Positions 17,835 through 25,723 of a stretch of DNA of 64,000 bases are shown piece after piece. Source of the DNA: Alistipes megaguti (GTDB lineage: Bacteria > Bacteroidota > Bacteroidia > Bacteroidales > Rikenellaceae); assembly GCF_900604385.1 (NCBI RefSeq), contig NZ_LR027382.1:1532001-1596000 (forward strand), in the 5' to 3' direction. Under the pieces are notes generated by a model. It saw only the letters and a list, made by a program, of their open reading frames with translations, was not told the DNA's origin and did not search any database. Numbering within the stretch: position 1 is the first letter of the stretch; each line of letters opens with the position of its first letter. A program made the position numbers and the translations under genes.

Positions 17835-20078
17835 ATGAAACTGAATCTGAAGAATCGGTTCATCCGCTGGACGGCCTTTCTGGCGGTGATCCTCCTTGCC
17901 GGAGCCTGCAAGGACGAAGTCGCGCTTCCGCGGAAATCGATCGCGTTGAGTACGCATGACATTTTGGCTCCGTCGTTTGCTACGTCGTTCACCTTCGACA
18001 TCGAGGCCAACTGCGACTGGGAGATCACGGTGTCGGGTGACGATCCCTCGTGGCTCAGCCTCTCGACGATCTCCGACACAGGTCTGGCCACCGTCACGGC
18101 GACGCTGCTCGATAACAAGACTTCATCGAGCCGGAGCCTGACGCTGCGGGTTGCCGCCCGCCACGATGCCTCGGTATCCGACGAACTGCATTTCATCCAG
18201 GCGGCTGCGGCGGCCGAGGGTTATATGGGCATTCCCGACCTGAAGGCCCTGGCGGCCGATGGTGAATATGTGGTTGCGGAGGATCTGAAGCTGCGCGGCG
18301 TTGTGGTTTCGAGCGTTCAGGACGACAACTATTTCGAGGACTGTCTGGCTCTCCAGGGAACTCCCGAACCCGGTTGCGGCATCACGCTGCGCTGCGACGA
18401 AAAGCTCTTCTATAACATGGGCGAGGAGCTTGAGATTGCGCTGAAGGATGCCGTCGTCTCGCGGAATCCGCAGACCGGCATGATGGAGCTCAAACCGGTG
18501 TCGGACGGCAGCATCACCCGCACCCAGACCACGCAGGTGATGGTCGAGGCGCTGGAGGTCTCCTACGGGGAGCTCTGCTCGGGACTCTACGAGTCGATGT
18601 ACGTCGGCGTCTATTCGCAGGTTCACACCCCGGAAGAGGGGTCGTTGAGCGATCTGACGATGATGGACAACCCGATGATGCAGGATCCCGACAACAACCA
18701 GTTCCGGATGCTTTCGTCGCAGAAGGCCTCGTTCGGAATCGACCCCGTGCCGGATGGCAGCGGTGAGCTGCGCGGCATTGCCGTTCCCGATGGCGGAAGT
18801 TGGGCTATCCGTCCCTGCACGGCTGCGGACAAGGAGCTGACGGGGCTTCGTTTCGGTGCATCGGTCGGCATCCGTCTGCCGTATATCTTCTCGTTCTACG
18901 CTGCCTCGCAGAGCAACAAGGACTGCAAGTACGTTACCGTGACCGACGGTACGTTCAGCAAGCTGGGTGCCGACTTCAAGGTCGTGGACAAGAATGCCGA
19001 CATGGGCGTTGTCCTGACGGCCCAGGTGGCCGCGAACTCCACCAGTTCGCAGTTCCGACTGACGCATTGGGCCGATGAGGCGGCTCACGACAACATCCCT
19101 GCCAAGTCGATGGTTTACGGGCAGGACTCCTACTTCCTCTTCACGATTCCCGTGGCGGAGGATCTGCCGGCGACGTTCCGCATTTCGTTCGGACTCTCCG
19201 GAACGGGCGGTGCGCCGAAGAACTGGGCGCTGGCCTATTCGACCGACGGCGAGCGTTTTGTCACGCCGGCCGACAAGTCGACGGCGATTTCGATTCCGGC
19301 GGGCATCAGCGGCAGCGGTTTCTACTACTACTTCACGATGCCTCTGACTCCCGAGACGCCGGTGACGAAGGGCCAGACGCTGCTGCTGAAGCTCTACCCG
19401 ACGGACAACGTCAGCTGCAATGGCGGTACGGCGGGCTATAACTCCGATTCGCGTCTGCACTCGTGTCTGGTGATCGAGGCGATGCCGTCGTTCGAGACGG
19501 CTACGCCCGACGGAGCGATCTACTTCGAGCCCTTCGACGGCCTGACCGAAGGTCTGGACTACCTCTACGGCGACAAGCTGGCTGCCATGCTCAACGATTG
19601 CGGCAGCGACATCGTCGATTGGGACACCTCGCTTCGGAACGGTCTGTCGGGCACCAACGTCCGTCAGCGTCCCGGCTATGCCCAGATCGGCTACGTCGAG
19701 TCGCAGGCCGTTGCGCGGGCCGACTACGTCAATCAGGTTGGTGCGTTGCTGACGCCGGCGCTGGGTGCCGCGGGAACGCTGAAGCTCTCCTTCCGGGCGA
19801 TGGCCTACAAGACCTGCTCGGACCGACCGAAGGCCAAGGCCGGAGAGCCCAAGGACAAGAAGGGTGACCTGACCTCGATCGTTGTCGAGGTGATCGGCGG
19901 CGGTACGATCGACGAGGCGACGCGCAAGGTGATTGACGGTCTGTCGACCACGCAGTTCGACACCTACTCGCTGACGATCGATCAGGCGACGGCTTCCACG
20001 CAGCTGCGTTTCACGAGCGATGCGGCGGCCGACGACTTCTCGCGCTGGTTCATTGATGATATTTGTATAACCCGATAA
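17835..20078 (+). CDS. BACON/DUF5689-type surface lipoprotein
   Basis: 747 residues. Signal peptide with lipobox AGAC (Cys about 24). A BACON-like beta-sandwich (about 38-122; FDIEANCDWEITVSGDDPSW) is followed by a DUF5689-like domain (about 128-330; LRGVVVSSVQDDNYF), then jelly-roll-like beta segments. The C-terminus carries choice-of-anchor-type repeats (YFEPFDGL about 562; RWFIDDICI at the end). DUF5689 proteins are usual partners of EEP enzymes in Bacteroidetes loci and probably bind ligand on the cell surface. The start lies 6 bp after the EEP gene. No catalytic residues are seen. Confidence 0.82.
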   Translation: MKLNLKNRFIRWTAFLAVILLAGACKDEVALPRKSIALSTHDILAPSFATSFTFDIEANCDWEITVSGDDPSWLSLSTISDTGLATVTATLLDNKTSSSRSLTLRVAARHDASVSDELHFIQAAAAAEGYMGIPDLKALAADGEYVVAEDLKLRGVVVSSVQDDNYFEDCLALQGTPEPGCGITLRCDEKLFYNMGEELEIALKDAVVSRNPQTGMMELKPVSDGSITRTQTTQVMVEALEVSYGELCSGLYESMYVGVYSQVHTPEEGSLSDLTMMDNPMMQDPDNNQFRMLSSQKASFGIDPVPDGSGELRGIAVPDGGSWAIRPCTAADKELTGLRFGASVGIRLPYIFSFYAASQSNKDCKYVTVTDGTFSKLGADFKVVDKNADMGVVLTAQVAANSTSSQFRLTHWADEAAHDNIPAKSMVYGQDSYFLFTIPVAEDLPATFRISFGLSGTGGAPKNWALAYSTDGERFVTPADKSTAISIPAGISGSGFYYYFTMPLTPETPVTKGQTLLLKLYPTDNVSCNGGTAGYNSDSRLHSCLVIEAMPSFETATPDGAIYFEPFDGLTEGLDYLYGDKLAAMLNDCGSDIVDWDTSLRNGLSGTNVRQRPGYAQIGYVESQAVARADYVNQVGALLTPALGAAGTLKLSFRAMAYKTCSDRPKAKAGEPKDKKGDLTSIVVEVIGGGTIDEATRKVIDGLSTTQFDTYSLTIDQATASTQLRFTSDAAADDFSRWFIDDICITR

Positions 20079-20146
20079 TTTCTTTCATGCGGAGGAGGGG
20101 CCCGGTCACAAATTGCGGGCTCTTCTTCCCGGTTTTTTCAGATTCC

Positions 20147-22244
20147 ATGATTCGAAAAATTCTGTTGTCCTGCGCGGCCGGTTGCCTGGGACTGACCGCC
20201 GCCGCGCAACCGGTTATAGACTGGGACGAGGCCTATCGTCAGGCTGATTCGCTGATCTCCGGGCTCACGCTCGACGAGAAGATCCACTTCATGCGGGGTT
20301 ACTCCTCGTTCTTCTTCTACGGGGTTCCCGAAAAGGGAATTCCCAACCTTTATCTTTCGGATGCCACGCAGGGTATTCATCTGCGCAACAACCTGCCCGA
20401 CCGGACGATGGTCCGGCAGCTGGAGCGGTCGACGGCCTTTCCGTCGCCGATCATGCTGGCCTCGACGTTCGATCCCGAACTGGCCTACCGATATGCCGAG
20501 GCCGTGGGTGAGGAGTGCCGGGCCGGCGGCATCGAAGTGCTGCTGGGCCCCGGCGTGAACATCACGCGCAATGCCCAGTGCGGGCGCAACTTCGAGTACC
20601 TGGGCGAGGACCCCTGCCTGGCTTCGGCGCTGACGGCCGCCTACGTGCGGGGCATGCAGTCGACGGGAACGGCCGCCTGCCTGAAACACTTCATCGGCAA
20701 CGAGACGGAGTTCTACCGCCGGCGCTCCAATTCGTTGATCGACGAGCGGGCGTTGCACGAGATCTACATGCCCGCCTTTCGGGCCGGTATCGAGGCGGGA
20801 GCCGCCTACGTGATGACCTCCTACAACCGGCTCAACGGCGAGTGGACGGGGCAGGATGGGCGCGTCATCGAGGACCTTCTGCGCCGCGAACTGGGCTTCC
20901 GGGGGTGTGATGAGTGACTGGCGTTCGGTCTACGATACGGAGAAGATCGTCCGGAGCGGACAGAACGTCGAGATGCCGGGCCGCGACGAGTTCTTCGACG
21001 AGGTGCGCAAGCTGTTGGACGAGGGTCGGATTGCGGAGCGCGACATCGAGCGGATGATCCGCCCCAACCTGGCTACGGCCCTGGCATTCGGCCTCTATGG
21101 GCGGGAGAAGTATGCCCCCGAGCTGCTCGACCGTTTCCCGGCTCATGCCCGGCTGGCCTGCGACGTGGCGGCCCGCGGCGCCGTGCTGTTGAAGAACGAC
21201 GGCATTCTGCCGCTGGCTCCCGGGCGGAAGATCCTGTTGACGGGACGCTTCGTCGATCAGATCCCGCGTACGGGCGGCAGCTCGTCGGCGTCGGCCGAGG
21301 TGATCGGCTATGACAACGTCTCGCTTCGCGAGGCGCTTGGCGCAGAGTTCGGCGACCGCGTGCAGGTGGTCGAGCATCCGACCCGCGAGGAGCTGGCCGC
21401 AGCCGACGTGGTGGTCGTTTCGGCCGGCACGATCGACGTCGAATCCTTCGAGCGGCCCTTTGCCCTTCCTTCGGCCGAGGAGCGTTTCATCCGCATGGCC
21501 GTTGAGGCGAATCCACGTACGGTGGTTCTGGTCAACACGGGTTCGGGCATCCGCATGAGCGGCTGGAACGACCGCGCCGCCGCCATTCTCTATGGCTGGT
21601 ATCCCGGCCAGAACGGCATGACGGCTCTGGCCGGGATCCTCTCCGGAAGGATCAACCCCTCGGGCAAACTACCGTTGACGATCGAGCGTGAGTTCAGCGA
21701 TTCGCCCGCCGCGGGGACCATGCCCGCCGGTGCGGAGTTCTACAACAAGGCTCCCCGGGCCTACAACGAGCAGATGATCCGCCTCTACGACGTCGACTAC
21801 GCCGAGTCGGTACTGGTCGGTTACCGCTGGTATGAGACCCGGGGGATTCGTCCGTTGTACCCCTTCGGATTCGGACTCTCCTACACGACCTTCTCGCTCT
21901 CGAAGCCGCGTGCCGCCCGGATCTTCCCCGAAAAGGAGCCGCTCAAGGTCCGCGTCACGCTCTCCAATACGGGTGAACGGGACGGAGCCGAAGTGGTTCA
22001 GCTCTACGTTTCGCAGCGGAATCCCTCGGTGCTGCGGCCGGTGAAGGAGCTGAAGGCCTTCCGCCGCGTGGAGCTGGCTCCGGGCGAGAGCCGCGAGGTC
22101 ACGTTCGATCTCGGTCGCGAGTGCCTGGCCTATTGGGACGACAAGGCGCATGACTGGCGGGTCGATCCGGGCGAATATGTGCTTTCGCTGGGAACGTCGT
22201 CGGCTGACGTGGCCTTCGAACTGCCCGTTGAGGTGAAAAGGTAG
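20147..22244 (+). pseudogene. GH3 glycoside hydrolase, split by a +1 frameshift in a G run
   Basis: Beta-glucosidase-type enzyme of about 699 residues if repaired. Frame 1 from ATG 20147 (MIRKILLSCAAGCLG, signal peptide ending TAAAQ) carries the GH3 N-terminal barrel with LGPGVNITRNAQCGRNFEYLGED-type motifs and KHFIGNETEF, and stops at 20917. Frame 2 resumes with VMSDWRSVYDTEK and continues through the second alpha/beta domain to a C-terminal fibronectin-III-like domain (about 20905-22244). The switch falls in GGGGG 20901-20905; one G fewer restores GFRGVMSDW. The nucleophile Asp of SDW lies just after the shift, so the frame-1 product is inactive. Otherwise the sequence is well conserved: a recent mutation, an assembly error or slippage are all possible. 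Confidence 0.88.
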
Positions 22245-22297
22245 CAGGCCGCTTTGCAGAGGCGGCTGGGTATCTCCTCCTGGCAATATCAACCATC

Positions 22298-22322
22298 GGA
22301 CCCGGGGCTCATCCCCGGGTCC
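22298..22322 (+). terminator. Terminator of the PUL-like operon
   Basis: GGACCCGGGG/CCCCGGGTCC arms around a 5-nt loop, followed by GTTTTTTTT. A typical rho-independent terminator that closes the SusC-GH3 operon. Confidence 0.85.
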
Positions 22323-22427
22323 GTTTTTTTTGGACCGGGTGCGGATGATAATGGAGAGATCGTGATTCGCCGATCCGAAATTTTTCGTACTTTTGGCCGC
22401 AGATAAGTGGATTAAATGTTGGTGAAT

Positions 22428-23330
22428 ATGTCGAGTGAAGCGGAAATCCGTAAACGGAAAATCTATCGCGTGACTTTCGTCGGGTTCGTGGTCAATCTGG
22501 TCCTGTCGATCGTCAAACTGATTGCCGGTCTGGTCGGTCGAAGCGGCGCCATGGTCGCCGATGCCGTCCATTCGTTTTCCGATCTGGCCACCGACGTGGT
22601 GGTGATCGCCTTTGCCCGGATCTCGGCCAAACCCCGCGACCCCGGCCACGACTATGGCCACGGCAAGTATGAAACCCTCGCGACGATCATCATCAGTCTC
22701 GCGCTGGCGGTGGTCGGTGCCGGAATCCTGGTCGACAGCATCGAACGGATCCGGATCGTCCTCGACGGAGGACTCCTCCCGCGTCCGGGCGTCATTGCCC
22801 TCGTGGCAGCCGTCGTCTCGATCATCGTCAAGGAGATCCTCTATCGCTATACGGTGCGGGTAGGGCGTCAGATTCAGAGCCCGAGCGTCATCGCCAACGC
22901 CTGGCATCACCGCAGCGACGCCCTTTCGTCGCTCGGTACGCTGGTCGGTATCGGCTGCGCCTATTTCCTCGGCTCCAAGTGGCGGATTGCCGATCCGGTG
23001 GCCGCACTGCTTGTGGCGGTCTTCATCTTCAAGATCGCCTTCGACCTGATCCGGAACGGCCTGGGCGAACTGCTCGAACAGTCGCTGCCCGAGGATGTCG
23101 AGGAGGAGATCCTGCACATCGTCACGGACAATCCCGAGGTGCGTGAACCCCACAATCTGCGTACGCGCCGCATCGGTGCCTCGATTGCCATCGAGGTGCA
23201 TGTCCGCATGGACGGGCGGATGACCGTCGAGCACTCGCACGATCTGACCGTGGAGATCGAACGCCGCCTGCGCGAGCGTTTCGGCGAGGAAACGGTGATC
23301 GCCATTCACGTCGAGCCGATCAACAAGTAG
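22428..23330 (+). CDS. Cation diffusion facilitator (CDF) family transporter
   Basis: 300 residues from ATG 22428 (MSSEAEIRKRK); a Met four codons earlier is also possible. Inner-membrane divalent-metal/proton antiporter. Six hydrophobic helices within about 15-215. Metal-site motifs: VADAVHSFSDLATD in helix 2 (HxxxD, about 46-59), DYGHGKYETL after it, and AWHHRSDALSSLG in helix 5 (HxxxD, about 155-167). The C-terminal cytoplasmic ferredoxin-like domain holds EVHVRMDGRMTVEHSHDL (about 256-273). A -7 box TACTTTTG lies about 40 bp upstream. The metal may be Zn, Fe or Mn. Confidence 0.93.
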   Translation: MSSEAEIRKRKIYRVTFVGFVVNLVLSIVKLIAGLVGRSGAMVADAVHSFSDLATDVVVIAFARISAKPRDPGHDYGHGKYETLATIIISLALAVVGAGILVDSIERIRIVLDGGLLPRPGVIALVAAVVSIIVKEILYRYTVRVGRQIQSPSVIANAWHHRSDALSSLGTLVGIGCAYFLGSKWRIADPVAALLVAVFIFKIAFDLIRNGLGELLEQSLPEDVEEEILHIVTDNPEVREPHNLRTRRIGASIAIEVHVRMDGRMTVEHSHDLTVEIERRLRERFGEETVIAIHVEPINK

Positions 23331-23562
23331 AGGCGCCTCTCCCGGTACGATTTTTGCAGGGTACTTCCCCCGGAGAACGAATTCTCGAAAGAGTAGAAAA
23401 ATTTGTTTTTTCCGGGAAAAATGTGTACCTTGCCAGCGCCGGGCTTCTGCAGCGGGGACGTTGTCTGGGGCCGATCATGAAGACTATTTATACATAACGC
23501 TTTAAACTGGATTGCCTATCGGAAAAGACTCTACTCTTTGTAACTAATTGGGAGACAAGAGT

Positions 23563-24147
23563 ATGAACGTGCAAGTATTAAGTGACCGGGTATTGCTTAA
23601 TCACTACCTTTCCGGGGATCGGAGCGCTATGTCCCAGCTCATCGAACGTCACAGCCGCCGTGTACGCGACTACATCAACATGATGGTCAAGGATCGCGAT
23701 GTGGCCGATGATATTTTCCAGGAGACCTTCATCAAAGCCGTCCGCGTCATCGACGAGGGCCGTTATACGGATAACGGCAAGTTCCTGTCGTGGATCCTGC
23801 GCATCGCCCACAACCAGGTGATCGACCACTTCCGGGCCCAGCGTCAGGACAAGGCCGTCACCGAGTCGGAGGCGGGATACGACATGCTCGGTACGCTGAA
23901 ATTCGCCGAACGCACGGTCGAGGATGCCATGGTCAGCCAGCAGATCGAACGCGACGTGCGTTCGCTGGTCGAACTGCTGCCCTCCGAACAGCGCGAGGTG
24001 GTGATGATGCGCTACTTCTCGGGGCTGAGCTTCAAGGAGATCGCCGAGCAGACCAACGTGAGCATCAATACCGCGCTGGGGCGCATGCGCTATGCGCTGA
24101 TCAACCTGCGGCGCATGATCAAGGAAAAAAATCTGGTTCTCTGCTGA
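23563..24147 (+). CDS. ECF-type RNA polymerase sigma factor
   Basis: 194 residues from ATG 23563 (MNVQVLSDRVLLNHYLSGD). Region 2 (about 25-90) includes DVADDIFQETFIKAV and the -10-recognition helix FLSWILRIAHNQVIDHFR. Region 4 (about 130-185) holds LLPSEQREVVMMRYFSGLSFKEIAEQTN with the helix-turn-helix NVSINTALGRMRYAL. No anti-sigma (FecR-like) gene follows, unlike the PUL-linked sigma factors. Instead a 49-codon ORF lies 64 bp downstream. It belongs to the group of Bacteroidetes ECF factors that stand alone, so control is probably transcriptional or through the small ORF. Confidence 0.94.
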   Translation: MNVQVLSDRVLLNHYLSGDRSAMSQLIERHSRRVRDYINMMVKDRDVADDIFQETFIKAVRVIDEGRYTDNGKFLSWILRIAHNQVIDHFRAQRQDKAVTESEAGYDMLGTLKFAERTVEDAMVSQQIERDVRSLVELLPSEQREVVMMRYFSGLSFKEIAEQTNVSINTALGRMRYALINLRRMIKEKNLVLC

Positions 24148-24211
24148 GAAACGTACAATATTCCCCCCGTCGGATGCGTTATATAGTTGAAAGCAATCTA
24201 AGACAACGCCT

Positions 24212-24361
24212 ATGGAGAATATTGACAAAAATGAAGTCTCTGACAACGGCATCTCTGAAGACGAGGATCTGTTGATGCGGGAGGTGATACAGGGGGATGC
24301 TGATCTCTACTATCTACATCATTACCTCTCGGAGATTTTCCGAAGCGGGGATAATTTTTAA
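24212..24361 (+). CDS. 49-aa acidic small protein downstream of the sigma factor
   Basis: ATG 24212 to TAA 24359-24361: MENIDKNEVSDNGISEDEDL then LMREVIQGDADLYYLHHYLS and a short tail. Strongly acidic N-terminal half and an amphipathic C-terminal helix. It fills the gap between the sigma gene and the terminator at 24381, so it is probably co-transcribed. It could act on the sigma factor or be structural; I do not recognise it. Confidence 0.6.
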   Translation: MENIDKNEVSDNGISEDEDLLMREVIQGDADLYYLHHYLSEIFRSGDNF

Positions 24362-24380
24362 GGGTTAATTTTTGATGGGG

Positions 24381-24402
24381 AAGGGCGCCGGGAGGCGCCC
24401 TT
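24381..24402 (+). terminator. Terminator after the sigma-factor transcript
   Basis: 9-bp perfect arms (24381-24389, 24394-24402) with a GGGA tetraloop. The following T tract is weak (CATTTCT). Confidence 0.6.
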
Positions 24403-24601
24403 CATTTCTGGCGGCGAACTCTTTGAACGGGCGACGGTTTCTGTTTTTGCCACGGAAATGATTTTTTGATTTGTTGTATCGCCAATGATACGCCGTTATT
24501 TTGGGTTTATCCTCATTTTTGTGCGATTTTTCGGCTGACAAGGAGGACGAGTGCTGTTTCCGCCCGGGTGGGTCGAGAAACGGAAACTAATCTCAAAGAT
24601 C

Positions 24602-25195
24602 ATGAACAAGAAGATCCTTCTGTCGCTTCTGTTGGTCGCCGGCTGCTGGCTCGGAGCCTCGGCACAGCAGGTCGCTGTGAAGACCAACCTGCTCTATTGG
24701 GCGACAACGACTCCGAATGTCGGAGTGGAGTTCGCTCTGAGCAAACATTCGACCCTCTCCATGACGGCCAACTACAATCCCTGGACCCTCGGTTCGGACA
24801 ACCGGATTCAGCACTGGTTCCTGCGCCCGGAGTATCGCTACTGGGTCACGGAGAAGTATACGCGTCTCTATTTCGGTGTCCATGCCATCGGCGGCAAGTG
24901 TGAGGTGGGCGGTTTCCGGCTGCCTTTTATCGGCGACCGCATCATGCGGGGCCTGGCCACGAACTACTACAAGGGTTCGTTCGTGGGGGGCGGTCTGAGC
25001 ATCGGCTATCAGTTCTATGTCAGTCCGCACTGGAATCTGGAACTCTCGGCCGGCGCCGGTCTGGTGCGTCTGAACTACCATACGGAGCCCATCGACGGTT
25101 CGCAAGCCTCTGCTTCGGCCCGTCGGACCAAGGTGCTGCCCATTCCTACGGAACTCGGTGTTTCGTTCGTCTATCTGTTCAATTCGCGCAAATAA
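24602..25195 (+). CDS. DUF3575 family outer-membrane-like protein
   Basis: 197 residues from ATG 24602 (MNKKILLSLLLVAGCWLGAS). Signal peptide ending ASAQ, then VAVKTNLLYWATTTPNVGVEF, the usual start of DUF3575 barrels, and alternating beta strands to VSFVYLFNSRK. First gene of a three-gene run with DUF3868 and OmpA-like proteins, the set that accompanies fimbrial loci in Bacteroides and Porphyromonas. The next gene begins 12 bp downstream. Confidence 0.88.
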   Translation: MNKKILLSLLLVAGCWLGASAQQVAVKTNLLYWATTTPNVGVEFALSKHSTLSMTANYNPWTLGSDNRIQHWFLRPEYRYWVTEKYTRLYFGVHAIGGKCEVGGFRLPFIGDRIMRGLATNYYKGSFVGGGLSIGYQFYVSPHWNLELSAGAGLVRLNYHTEPIDGSQASASARRTKVLPIPTELGVSFVYLFNSRK

Positions 25196-25207
25196 TCGAA
25201 TCGTCCC

Positions 25208-25702
25208 ATGAAAAAATATCTGCAGCTTGTTCTGTTTCTGATGGCGGGGCTTTCGCTCCGGGCTCAGATTCTCGGTGATGTGGCCGTGACGCGCAAGGTG
25301 CTGGCCGAGCGTGACGGCGAACTGCATCTGGTTCTGGAGATCTCGGTGGCCCGCAAGGCCGTGACGCGGTCGCAAAGCTGGGCGATTCTTCCCGAACTGA
25401 GCACGGCCGACCGGCGGTCGGTCAAACTCTTCCCGCACGTGCTGATCAACGGCCGCTACCAGCAGCACATGATGGAGCGCCGCCGCCGGCTTTCGGGGGC
25501 CTACTGGGCCGAACGCCAGCCCTATCTGACGATCAACGTCGACGGCCGCAGCGACCAGACCTTCCTCTACGAGATGAAGGTTCCCTACGAAAGCTGGATG
25601 GACGACGCTACGCTCGTGCTGCGGCAGGTGCAGACCTCGCCCGGAGGCAAACGGCGCGTTTTTACGGTGGATGTCAACGGCGCGGTCGACCGGCAAGAGT
25701 AA
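25208..25702 (+). CDS. DUF3868-domain secreted protein
   Basis: 164 residues (MKKYLQLVLFLMAGLSLRAQ signal peptide). A short beta-rich domain (about 22-160) with repeated strands and a central basic stretch (MMERRRRLSG about 90). DUF3868 proteins occur between DUF3575 and OmpA-like genes; their role is not established. The sequence ends DRQE, and the OmpA-like gene starts 21 bp later. Confidence 0.8.
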   Translation: MKKYLQLVLFLMAGLSLRAQILGDVAVTRKVLAERDGELHLVLEISVARKAVTRSQSWAILPELSTADRRSVKLFPHVLINGRYQQHMMERRRRLSGAYWAERQPYLTINVDGRSDQTFLYEMKVPYESWMDDATLVLRQVQTSPGGKRRVFTVDVNGAVDRQE

Positions 25703-25723
25703 TCAACAATTCATTCCTGTGAG

